Origin: Dyadobacter sp. LHD-138
GTDB lineage: Bacteria; Bacteroidota; Bacteroidia; Cytophagales; Spirosomataceae
NCBI RefSeq assembly: GCF_030929615.1
Contig: NZ_JAVFVU010000049.1
Coordinates: forward strand, 1-48,456
Direction: 5' to 3'
Length of the DNA stretch: 48,456 bases
In this document: positions 7,522 through 15,524 of the stretch, piece by piece
Layout of the letters: the number at the start of each line of letters is the position of its first letter
How positions within the stretch are numbered: the first letter of the stretch is position 1
Program-made: the position numbers and the translations under genes
The notes under the pieces: model-generated
Seen by the model: only the letters and a program-made list of their open reading frames with translations
Told to the model about the DNA's origin: nothing
Database searches by the model: none

Positions 7522-8445
7522 ATGCAAACAATACTCGGATCAGGTGGTGCAGTGGGTATTCCACTGGCCAGGAACTTAAAAACTTACACGGACCGTATTC
7601 GTCTGGTGTCCCGCAATCCAGTGCAGGTAAACGGGGATGACGAACTCTATGCAGCCGACCTTACACAAGCGAACCAGGTTGACGCCGCCGTGGCGGGTTC
7701 GGAAGTCGTCTATCTGACAGTTGGTCTAAAATACGATACTAATACCTGGCAAAAGCACTGGCCCGTGGTCATGGCCAATGTCATTAATGCATGCATTAAA
7801 CACGGTGCACGGCTGGTTTTTCTGGACAACATCTACATGTACGCAGAAAGCGAAATCCCGCACATGAAGGAAACATCCGCCTGCAAGCCATCCAGCAAAA
7901 AAGGTCAGGTAAGGGCCGATTTGCAGACAATGCTCTTTGAGGCAATTAAAGAACGTGGACTGAAGGCGCTGATTGCCAGAAGCGCTGATTTTTATGGGCC
8001 GTCAGTTAAAAACAGCCCCCTCGCAGTAATGGTTTTTGACCAGTATGGGAAGGAGAAAAAGGCATTTTGGCAAATCGATGCGAACAAGTTCCATGCGTTC
8101 ACTTATGTGCCTGATGCTGCACAAGCCGTTGCCCTGTTGGGTAATACATCCGATGTTTTTGGTGAAATATGGCACTTACCCACATCTGCTGAAAGGCTGA
8201 CGGGAAAGCAGTTCATCGAAAAGATAGCCTTGGAAATGCATTTAGAGCCCCGCTTTTATATTTTCTCACGGCTGATGATGAGCCTGATTGGCCTTTTTGT
8301 TCCCATTGTGAAGGAGTTACGTGAAATGGCCTATCAATACGATCGTGATTACGTATTTGACAGCAGCAAATTCGAAGAGAGGTTCTCTTTCTCACCCATA
8401 GGCTATACGGAGGGAATTAAGCATATGATCAATAGTCAACATTAA
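7522..8445 (+). CDS. NAD(P)-binding epimerase/dehydratase-like protein (extended atypical SDR)
   Basis: The ATG at 7522 gives 307 residues; an upstream TTG at 7507 is less likely. The N-terminus QTILGSGGAVGIPLARNL is a Rossmann dinucleotide loop of the extended-SDR type. Next come YAADLTQANQVDAAVAGSEV (the Asp of the ADLT turn), VYLTVGL, FLDNIYMYA and ARSADFYGPSV. The usual Tyr-x-x-x-Lys is not clear: NIYMYAES lies where the active-site strand begins, but no YxxxK follows at the usual spacing. Reductase or epimerase chemistry is therefore uncertain. HAFTYVPDAAQAVALL matches the substrate-domain helix of NAD-dependent epimerases. Close linkage to the upstream Crp/Fnr gene suggests a regulator-enzyme pair. 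Confidence 0.75.
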   Translation: MQTILGSGGAVGIPLARNLKTYTDRIRLVSRNPVQVNGDDELYAADLTQANQVDAAVAGSEVVYLTVGLKYDTNTWQKHWPVVMANVINACIKHGARLVFLDNIYMYAESEIPHMKETSACKPSSKKGQVRADLQTMLFEAIKERGLKALIARSADFYGPSVKNSPLAVMVFDQYGKEKKAFWQIDANKFHAFTYVPDAAQAVALLGNTSDVFGEIWHLPTSAERLTGKQFIEKIALEMHLEPRFYIFSRLMMSLIGLFVPIVKELREMAYQYDRDYVFDSSKFEERFSFSPIGYTEGIKHMINSQH

Positions 8446-8597
8446 CAGAATCTTCAACGATTCTTTCTCAGGAGTGCTTTCCCCCGATGGCAGTGAAAAT
8501 TACTGTGCATGTGGTTGCTAAATTTGCCCATGTTCAAGACTTTTTAAGATGGTCAATTTCAAGAGTAATCATAAGCAGTCCAAACAACCTTAAGCGC

Positions 8598-8968
8598 ATG
8601 ACTTTAACTGATAATATCAATGAGATGATCCAGCTAACTTGTGCGGAAAACACCAGAGTTGAAAGCGCATTTGCCAGGCTGGAATTATCAAAGGGTGAGT
8701 TTTGGATCAAAGAAGGTAAAATATGCAAGCAAATTGTTTTTCTGCAAACTGGAAAACTCAGGGTCTTTTACCACGACAATTCTGGAAACAAGATCACCTG
8801 TTATTTATAACCGCAAATCAATTTATTATGACGAAGAAAAGAACTTCCATGTTGCAATCCCAAAGTGCAAATGAACGCTACGAGCTTATGATAAAAGAAA
8901 ATCCTGAAATTCTTCTGAGTATCCCCCTACAAATTTCAAGTTTTACACCCCATCAACTTAGTCATTAA
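8598..8968 (+). pseudogene. Decayed Crp/Fnr-family regulator
   Basis: From the ATG at 8598 the frame reads ...LELSKGEFWIKEGKICKQIVF, then LQTGKLRVFYHDNSGNKITC. This is a clear Crp/Fnr beta-roll, but a stop is met at 8808-8810. The sequence resumes in a second frame (ITANQFIM, then ANERYELMIKENPEILLSIPL), which matches the helix before the DNA-binding domain of these regulators, and then fades. At least one frameshift and an internal deletion of roughly 60 residues are needed to explain it, and the helix-turn-helix is gone. It is a dead relative of the gene at 6869. Confidence 0.7.
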
Positions 8969-9233
8969 TGGAGTAAGATGACAGGCAAAGTTGACATGGT
9001 CGCATGCATTTGCGACCGCGTTTTTAACTGGCTTAACAAATGGCAATTCTTGGTGTCAGCTCACGTTACTTTCTCTTTTCCATTGTTGCGGGACTTTTTT
9101 TAAGGTGATATTTAAATCACAAACACCTGAAAATAAAATCATTAAACCGATCCACCTTTCGCATTCCCAATAACATTAATTTGTTATCACTACTTTGATT
9201 ACCTCCATCCAGTGCATGTGAAACTTTTGACTG

Positions 9234-9917
9234 TTAGAAGTCAAATCTTAGCGACAATCCCAAACTAAGCGTAGATATATCAAATTCCGATGGTTTTATT
9301 CGGATTTTGCCAAGTTTGGATCCCATCTTTCCCTTAGCCGAGGTATATTCAGTGAAGAGATTAACCGAAATTTTTTCAGTAATTCCTTGTCTCAATTGCA
9401 CACCACCCATGTATGCAAACGGAATATTTCCGCTTCCATCCAGGACGTCCTCGAACAACACAGCCCCCTGGGGATCAAAGACCGTAATATTAAAGGCGTT
9501 TACTTTTGTAAACATCACACCAAAGCCTGACTTCAATTGCAGGTGCAACTTTCTTCGTAACGGCAATTCTATTTGAGGACCAACCAGCAACGTAATGGGC
9601 TCATAAGCAGCATCGCTGATACGCGTTTCATACCCTAATACTTCCGTAAATTTTCTGGCGAGTCCCTTTGTATCGATTTCATTTTTCTGATAACTGAACC
9701 TGGTTGCCAATGATAGCCATTTAGCAAAGCTTTTAGGCTTCGCATTATTTTCCAATAAGAATCCCCAGCCTGATTTCGCAAATCCGCCGCCATCCAGGTG
9801 TGACGAACCAAATTTCCCAGTGGGAAAACTCCGAAAAACCCCAATGGTATGTCTCTCCTGAGCATAGCTGTGCAAGGAATAAGAACATAGCCAAAGGAAC
9901 AGTAATATTTTTTTCAT
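9234..9917 (-). CDS. Outer-membrane beta-barrel protein, about 8 strands
   Basis: The 227-residue product starts with a signal peptide (MKKILLFLWLCSYSLHSYAQ). It continues with alternating hydrophobic/polar strands such as HLQLKSGFGVMFTKVNAF, FAYMGGVQLRQGITEKISVN and LSLGLSLRFDF. The last ends in Phe, the usual barrel-insertion signal. The size fits a small OmpW/OmpX-like or porin-family barrel. No ligand site can be seen. It is a single gene pointing away from the neighbouring Crp/Fnr relic, and its function is unknown. Confidence 0.75.
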   Translation of the reverse strand: MKKILLFLWLCSYSLHSYAQERHTIGVFRSFPTGKFGSSHLDGGGFAKSGWGFLLENNAKPKSFAKWLSLATRFSYQKNEIDTKGLARKFTEVLGYETRISDAAYEPITLLVGPQIELPLRRKLHLQLKSGFGVMFTKVNAFNITVFDPQGAVLFEDVLDGSGNIPFAYMGGVQLRQGITEKISVNLFTEYTSAKGKMGSKLGKIRIKPSEFDISTLSLGLSLRFDF

Positions 9918-10061
9918 AATAAACTCTTAGTATGATTGTAAATGTTATCTTCCGTTGCACACGGGCTAACTGGCCCAGTAGACCTGAATCCAGGTTCTTA
10001 TTTTAAGAATCAATCTGCACATCAAACCAGCTGCCAACGCGTGATCCTGAACAGGTTCTCA

Positions 10062-11720
10062 TTAAGTATTCGCTAATAAGTCAAAATATTCATCATCCTG
10101 ATTTTTACCACCAAAACCTTTTCCAACGGTGCTGTGCGATTCAACAAATTCGATCCTCTCTACCCATTTTACCATTTTGTATCCCAGCTGATTCTCCACT
10201 CTTAAGCGCAACGGAGCCCCATACGTCACCGGTAATGGTTGATAATTCATTTCCCAGGCAAGGAGCGATCCCGGTTTTAAGCAATTATCTAACGAATGTG
10301 TGTCGTAATAAACCCCTCCGTAAAGACCTTCACCGAAGGAATAAAAAACAACTGTTGTGGCAGTCGGATGCGGTCTAACGACCTCAATCAATTGCTTTAA
10401 TGGCACACCTCCCCATTCGGCAATTCCTGACCAACCCTGGATGCAATGATGCATTGTGATGCTCTCTTCCTTACCCAAGGCAAACAAATCTTCCAGGCTC
10501 AGTTCAACGGGATTGTCTACAAGACCGTTTACTTTCAGTTTGAAGTCCCTGAAATTAGTCTCTGACAATTTTCTCCACATGCGTGATTCCGGAATTTTCC
10601 CATTCGGCCAGAAAAATGGAGTGATGTCTTCTTTCTTGTAGTAAGCTTTCGGCTGAAGCCGATCGATAGAAAACTTCCATAAATTTCCATTTATGGTTGC
10701 TTCGGCGCCTTGGAGCAACCGCGGTTTTTTCCAGGATAACCAATGTGCAAAAACGGCGAACAAAATAGTAAACCCGACGATCGAAGCACCAATCATGATC
10801 CCCAGTGAACTTGTTTCACTATCGGTCCCCAGGGTGATGTGATTCATATTGCGTTTAAGGCCTGTCATAATAACCAGCCCGACGTGCACAACAAGGAAAA
10901 TTACGTAGGAAGCCATGACAAGAAAATGAACAGATCTCGCACCTTGCCTATTTCCAAATATTTTTGGAAGCCAGTGAAATCTGTTCTCTATTGCTGGCGA
11001 CATGGCCATGCCACTGACAATCGCAACTGGCGCCAGCACAAAAATCACTGCGAAGTATGTCAGTTGTTGAAGTGGATTATAGTGATAAAATCCGTTCGGC
11101 TCAGGAGGAAAATGAAAGGTAGCGTAATGTACAAAGTAGGCCCAGGCCTGTGGCAAAATTTGAAATGTTGCAGGAACAATCTTTTTCCAATGATCATCAT
11201 TAAATAACAATACCACAAATATCAAACCATTCAACACGAAAAATGGAACCGCGATAAAATGCCAATGTCGGGCCAGGCCGACAGTGTGCCTGTAACCGGG
11301 TAATCCTACGATCGGGTTTATGTAACGTGCATCATCTTTCGCAGTCCAAAGACGGTCTTTCGGAACTTTGACTGGTGTAAACCTAAGCCATTCGGTACCA
11401 GGCGTACAGCCGTTATTCCAGTAAAGTCTGGGGTGGTCTGCAAGAATGGATAATCCGCTTCGGATTATCGTTATCAGAAAAAAAAAGTTAACCCAGTGAC
11501 TTAATCTTACCCACTGCGGGAAGCCGACAGATTCACCCGATTCCGTCGGTGACTGTATTTCTGGCAATCCAAAAATCAAAAACTGCGCCCAGGAGGTTCC
11601 CACAACCGTCAGAAATACCAAAGCTAGACCAATCAAAATATCTGGTTTCAGACCCAGAACAAACCTTCGATCGTCGGGATAATGCACGGCCTTCTCGGCT
11701 GGGGTAAAGTTTAAAGACAT
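10062..11720 (-). CDS. Cytochrome b-type membrane domain fused to a molybdopterin-dependent oxidoreductase
   Basis: With ATG at 11720 (in preference to a TTG at 11780) the protein has 552 residues. The N-terminal part (about 20-340) has five to six membrane helices with spaced His residues (SHWVNFF, ARHWHF, RSVHFLV, VVHVGL), suggesting a diheme cytochrome b of the formate-dehydrogenase-gamma/b561 type. The C-terminal part (about 385-535) is a sulfite-oxidase-type molybdopterin domain: FKLKVNGLVDNP, ITMHHCIQGWSGIAEWGGVP (Cys426 as the Mo ligand), LRLRVENQLGYKMVKWVERI. It would pass electrons between the quinone pool and a periplasmic or cytoplasmic substrate; MsrP/MsrQ and sulfite oxidases do this with two separate proteins. 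No twin-Arg signal is seen. It lies downstream of the small PKD lipoprotein in a leftward gene series. Confidence 0.85.
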   Translation of the reverse strand: MSLNFTPAEKAVHYPDDRRFVLGLKPDILIGLALVFLTVVGTSWAQFLIFGLPEIQSPTESGESVGFPQWVRLSHWVNFFFLITIIRSGLSILADHPRLYWNNGCTPGTEWLRFTPVKVPKDRLWTAKDDARYINPIVGLPGYRHTVGLARHWHFIAVPFFVLNGLIFVVLLFNDDHWKKIVPATFQILPQAWAYFVHYATFHFPPEPNGFYHYNPLQQLTYFAVIFVLAPVAIVSGMAMSPAIENRFHWLPKIFGNRQGARSVHFLVMASYVIFLVVHVGLVIMTGLKRNMNHITLGTDSETSSLGIMIGASIVGFTILFAVFAHWLSWKKPRLLQGAEATINGNLWKFSIDRLQPKAYYKKEDITPFFWPNGKIPESRMWRKLSETNFRDFKLKVNGLVDNPVELSLEDLFALGKEESITMHHCIQGWSGIAEWGGVPLKQLIEVVRPHPTATTVVFYSFGEGLYGGVYYDTHSLDNCLKPGSLLAWEMNYQPLPVTYGAPLRLRVENQLGYKMVKWVERIEFVESHSTVGKGFGGKNQDDEYFDLLANT

Positions 11721-11848
11721 ATCATGTAGAGCTAGGTTATTTTCCCTGTCAGTTGCGGAATCGCAATTCTCAGTCAGCAAGTTGGCGACAGATCAGGACG
11801 AGTCCAATGACAATCATAATGGCTAGGCTCCCGTCAGAAATGGGCTAT

Positions 11849-11893
11849 TTTGGTATCCTCTCTTCCAATTTTATTGGACGGGAGGATACCAAA
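11849..11893. terminator. 21-bp imperfect hairpin between the PKD lipoprotein and oxidoreductase genes
   Basis: TTTGGTATCCTC plus nine more bases (11849-11869) pair with 11873-11893 with two mismatches and a TTT loop. It lies after the minus-strand gene ending at 11931. There is no long T-run in either direction, so it may attenuate, or protect the transcript end, rather than terminate fully. Confidence 0.45.
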
Positions 11894-11930
11894 CATCATT
11901 ACGAACTGCTCATCCTGCAAAGTTTCGTCA

Positions 11931-12287
11931 CTAGTTGATTACGACAGATCTTACAGGATCACTTTCACAATGAGATTTACCGTCTGTTACTTTAATTTTC
12001 GCCTTGACGTTGTAGGTTCCACTGGCAGCATAAGTATGATCTACCGTTTTTCCCGTTCCGGTCTTTCCGTCTCCAAAATCCCAGGTAACTGAATCAAAGC
12101 TATGCGAGCCCGAATACTTACCCTCGAAATGGACGAGCTTAGGAGAGGATGCGTCTACGGTGTAATGTAGTGACATAAACACAGATTCTCCGGTACAGTT
12201 GATAATCGATTCCAAAACCTTTTTACATGAAACCTCAAAAATACAAACTGAACCCAGAATGATGCACGACAAAAGTTTCCTTTTCAT
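11931..12287 (-). CDS. Small PKD-domain lipoprotein
   Basis: ATG at 12287 starts MKRKLLSCIILGSVCIFEVSC, a lipoprotein signal (Cys21); the frame extends upstream but without signal features. The 118-residue protein then has one PKD domain: VTWDFGDGKTGTGKTVDHTY, then AASGTYNVKAKIKVTDG. PKD domains mediate binding to proteins or polysaccharides on the cell surface. Extra Cys residues (INCTGES, SHCESDP) may form a disulfide. It follows a small helical secreted gene by 64 bp on the same strand. Confidence 0.75.
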   Translation of the reverse strand: MKRKLLSCIILGSVCIFEVSCKKVLESIINCTGESVFMSLHYTVDASSPKLVHFEGKYSGSHSFDSVTWDFGDGKTGTGKTVDHTYAASGTYNVKAKIKVTDGKSHCESDPVRSVVIN

Positions 12288-12351
12288 AAAGTTAAATCTA
12301 AGGGGAAAAATAAATAAGACATATTTTTGGTTTAAATGCTGGTTTATTAAC

Positions 12352-12735
12352 TCATTTGCCACACTGCTGAGCAGACTGCATCGCATCCAGCGAAAGGTCC
12401 ATCGCCTTTTTTGAAATAGAGCTCAAGTCCTCAACTGATGTTGCATCTACACCCTTCTCAGCAATGGTGAACGCAGAAAGTGAATACGTTTCTGCATTGG
12501 AACAGCCGCACTGGGCTGCGTAAGCTGCCGTCTCCTTCGCGTTTTGTAAGGCTTTTTTCAATGCTTTTTTCGCGTTATCCAATGACGAAGCCTTATTGAC
12601 CTTCTTAAATTGCGCGTAGGCCATTTCACTATAAGTAACGGCCATCATGCAATTGCTTTTACCCGTAGTATCTAGTGGACATAGCGTTGTAAATAATGTA
12701 AACAAAAAAACGGTGATAATTCCAATCTTCTTCAT
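12352..12735 (-). CDS. Small secreted helical protein with Cys pairs
   Basis: ATG at 12735 (an ATG three codons upstream is equally possible) starts MKKIGIITVFLFTLFTTLCP, a signal peptide. The mature part is almost entirely predicted helix: ASSLDNAKKALKKALQNAKE, ETAAYAAQCGCSNAETYS, ISKKAMDLSLDAMQSAQQCG. CGC and a final CG(K), together with NC near the N-terminus, suggest disulfides in the periplasm. I do not recognise the family. It sits 61 bp downstream of the SdhB-like gene on the same strand, so it could be cotranscribed with the SDH-like genes. Confidence 0.65.
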   Translation of the reverse strand: MKKIGIITVFLFTLFTTLCPLDTTGKSNCMMAVTYSEMAYAQFKKVNKASSLDNAKKALKKALQNAKETAAYAAQCGCSNAETYSLSAFTIAEKGVDATSVEDLSSISKKAMDLSLDAMQSAQQCGK

Positions 12736-12796
12736 ATCAATCATTTTAATTTAAAGTTTGGCATTTTTAAATTTCAGCCAATAAACTCATACTCCT

Positions 12797-13543
12797 TTAA
12801 ATAGAAAACAGTGAGGTAACCAAATACTCCCGGTTCATCCTGGCGATATTTGATATTGAAATCTGCTGAGGGCATTCTACTGCGCAAGCCTCAGTATCCG
12901 AACAGGCCCCGAATTTCTCCGCATCCATTTGCAAAGTCATTTTCCGTACCCGAACCCTGTGCTCAATTTTACCTTGCGGCAACTGGGCTAAATGGCTGAT
13001 TTTCGCAGAAGTGAAAAGTGCTGCGCTTGCATTTTTGCACGAAGCGACGCAGGCGCCGCAGCCGATGCACGCAGCCGAATCAAACGCCGATTCTGCTGTT
13101 TCATGAGCTATCGGAATACTATTTGCCTCAGGTGCCTGACCGGTATTGGCCGAAATAAAGCCACCTGCCTGGATGATTCTGTCGAATGCTGAACGGTCAA
13201 TTTTCAAATCACGCAGTACCGGGAATGCTGCCGCACGAAATGGTTCTATTAAAATAGTGTCGCCATCCTGGAATGTCCTCATATGTAACTGGCAAGTTGT
13301 CGTATGATCAAGCGGGCCATGAGCCCGGCCATTGATCATCACCCCGCATTGTCCGCAAATACCTTCCCGACAATCATGATCAAATTCTATAACCCGCTCA
13401 TTTCGGGAAATAAGCAGCTCGTTGAGCGAATCGAGCATTTCTAAAAAAGACATATGCGCATCTACCTCGCTAAGATCATAGTCGACAAATTTTCCTTTTG
13501 CCTCAGTACTGTCTTGTCGCCATATTTTGAGATGTATTTTCAT
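12797..13543 (-). CDS. sdhB: Succinate dehydrogenase/fumarate reductase iron-sulfur subunit
   Basis: The 248-residue protein carries electrons between the flavoprotein and quinone. Its N-terminal ferredoxin domain has DHDCREGICGQCGVMINGRA with Cys58, Cys63, Cys66 and then Cys84 for the [2Fe-2S] cluster. Its C-terminal domain has CIGCGACVASC (Cys159-169) and GACSDTEACAVECP (Cys214, 220, 224) for the [4Fe-4S] and [3Fe-4S] clusters. All cluster ligands are present, so it looks functional. It lies 19 bp after the flavoprotein gene. The quinone-binding membrane subunit (SdhC) is not encoded nearby. Confidence 0.93.
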   Translation of the reverse strand: MKIHLKIWRQDSTEAKGKFVDYDLSEVDAHMSFLEMLDSLNELLISRNERVIEFDHDCREGICGQCGVMINGRAHGPLDHTTTCQLHMRTFQDGDTILIEPFRAAAFPVLRDLKIDRSAFDRIIQAGGFISANTGQAPEANSIPIAHETAESAFDSAACIGCGACVASCKNASAALFTSAKISHLAQLPQGKIEHRVRVRKMTLQMDAEKFGACSDTEACAVECPQQISISNIARMNREYLVTSLFSI

Positions 13544-13562
13544 TTCCCAGAAGTTTAGTACC

Positions 13563-15473
13563 TTATTTATAACTGCGAACGGTTAGTTTCACGTTTTCAA
13601 ATGTTAACTGCTCACGGTGCAGCTTGTGCTCGGTCGTAGCACCCTTCCATTCCCATGCTGAGACAAAGCAATAATCTGCATCATTTCTGACTGCTTCCCC
13701 ATCCTTTGTCTGAAACTCCTCCCGAAAATGGGCTCCGCATGATTCCTCGCGACTTAGAGCATCAAGGCACATGAGCTCTGCCAGCTCAAAATAATCTGCA
13801 ACGCGCCCTGCTTTTTCCAGTTCGCTGTTAAGCAGATCATCCCCCGTTACATTCAAGTCCCGGTAAAATGAATCTTTCAACGCCCGTATATCGCCGATAG
13901 CCTCCCTTAATCCCTCCGCGTTCCTTGATAGTCCACATTTGTTGTAAAGTAACGCTCCCAGGGTTTTATGAAAATGATCTACCGAAAGCGTTCCTTTAAT
14001 GGCAAGAAGTTTTTCAAGTTGCTGTCTGACGGCTGCTTCAGCCTCTTCAAAGGCTGGGTGGTCGGTTGACGGCCGTGTGACGTTAATCTCATCAGCCAGA
14101 TAATTGGGAATGGTGTAAGGTGCAATAAAATAACCATCCACACTGGCCTGCAACAAAGAGTTGGCTCCTAATCTGTTTGCCCCGTGGTCGGCAAAGTTGG
14201 CCTCACCTAACGCAAAAAGACCTGGTATGGTCGTCATCAACTCATAGTCAACCCATAGTCCCCCCATTGTGAAATGTGCCGCCGGAGAAATCATCATGGG
14301 CTCCTGGTAGGCATCAATCCCGGTAATTTTTTGGTACATCCTGAAAAGGTTACCATATTTTTCCCTGATTTTTGCTTCACCCTGCTCTCTAATAGCTTTG
14401 GAAAAATCCAGATAAACTGCATTTTTCATTGCTCCGACGCCATGACCAGCGTCTATGCGCTCTTTGGCGGCCCGGGACGAGATGTCTCTTGGCGACAGGT
14501 TACCAAATGCCGGATAGCGACGTTCCAGATAATAATCCCGCTCATTTTCTGGTATCGCTACTGCCAATCGCTGATCCCCCTGTTTTGAGGGAACCCATAT
14601 TCTTCCGTCGTTTCGTAAAGACTCCGACATCAAAGTGAGCTTAGATTGATGAGAACCCGATTGCGGAAGCGATGTAGGATGGATCTGAATCCAGCTCGTC
14701 GCAGCCATAAACGCTCCTTTTTTATGTGCCCGCCAAATCGCGGAGCCATTGCATCCCATGGCCAGCGTCGACAAATAATAGATTTTCCCATAACCTCCCG
14801 TCGCTAGCACAACCGCATTGGCGGCGTGTCTTTCGATCTTTCCGGTCACAAGGTCCCTGGTGATGATGCCCGCTGCTTTTCCATCGATCACAACCAAATC
14901 CAGCATTTCGTGGCGGGTAAAGGTCTGCACCTTCCCTACACTTACCTGCCTCATCAGCGCCTGATAGGCGCCCAGAAGCAACTGTTGACCAGTTTGCCCA
15001 CGCGCATAAAAAGTTCTTGAAACCTGTACACCACCAAACGAACGATTATTGAGATAGCCCCCATATTCTCTTGCGAAAGGAACTCCTTGCGCTACCGATT
15101 GATCGATCAAGTTGAGCGAGCATTCGGCCAAGCGGTAAACATTGGCTTCTCGGGAACGAAAGTCACCACCTTTGATCGTATCGTAGAACATCCGGTACAC
15201 ATTATCGCCATCGTTCTTGTAGTTTTTCGCCGCATTCACCCCACCCTGTGCGGCTACTGAATGCGCTCTTCGGGCAGAGTCCTGAAAACAGAACGACTTG
15301 ACGTGATATCCCTGTTCTGCCAGCGACGCCGCACAAGACGCTCCAGCCAGGCCAGTGCCGACAACAATAATTTCGAACTTACGTCTATTGGCAGGATTCA
15401 CCAGTTTTGCATGCTCCTTATAATGTGTCCACTTTTCTTTCAGAGGTCCTTCCGGAATTTTAGCATTCAGCAT
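13563..15473 (-). CDS. sdhA: Succinate dehydrogenase/fumarate reductase flavoprotein subunit
   Basis: ATG at 15473 gives 636 residues, the usual length in Bacteroidota, where the N-terminus reads ..AKIPEGPLKEKW. This subunit oxidises succinate or reduces fumarate with covalent FAD. Visible features: Rossmann IIVVGTGLAGASCAASLAEQ; RRAHSVAAQGGVNA with His71 as the FAD-linking residue; IHPTSLPQSG; MGGLWVDYELMTTIPGLFA; DHGANRLGANSLLQA; and RYPAFGNLSPRDISSRA with an active-site Arg. The match to housekeeping Bacteroidota SdhA is strong, but the usual sdhC does not precede it; a DASS transporter gene does, 51 bp upstream. It is probably a second, specialised copy (inference). Confidence 0.93.
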   Translation of the reverse strand: MLNAKIPEGPLKEKWTHYKEHAKLVNPANRRKFEIIVVGTGLAGASCAASLAEQGYHVKSFCFQDSARRAHSVAAQGGVNAAKNYKNDGDNVYRMFYDTIKGGDFRSREANVYRLAECSLNLIDQSVAQGVPFAREYGGYLNNRSFGGVQVSRTFYARGQTGQQLLLGAYQALMRQVSVGKVQTFTRHEMLDLVVIDGKAAGIITRDLVTGKIERHAANAVVLATGGYGKIYYLSTLAMGCNGSAIWRAHKKGAFMAATSWIQIHPTSLPQSGSHQSKLTLMSESLRNDGRIWVPSKQGDQRLAVAIPENERDYYLERRYPAFGNLSPRDISSRAAKERIDAGHGVGAMKNAVYLDFSKAIREQGEAKIREKYGNLFRMYQKITGIDAYQEPMMISPAAHFTMGGLWVDYELMTTIPGLFALGEANFADHGANRLGANSLLQASVDGYFIAPYTIPNYLADEINVTRPSTDHPAFEEAEAAVRQQLEKLLAIKGTLSVDHFHKTLGALLYNKCGLSRNAEGLREAIGDIRALKDSFYRDLNVTGDDLLNSELEKAGRVADYFELAELMCLDALSREESCGAHFREEFQTKDGEAVRNDADYCFVSAWEWKGATTEHKLHREQLTFENVKLTVRSYK

Positions 15474-15524
15474 AAACAATTTTAATTTTGAGTGTAAGTA
15501 CTTTAAAACTAAGATCGGATACCA

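Noticed and set aside
8991..9173. 60-residue frame with WLNKWQ-like sequence in another frame, resembling a small DUF2798-type membrane protein
   Set aside because: No single frame carries the whole domain and similarity is too weak; at most it is a remnant.
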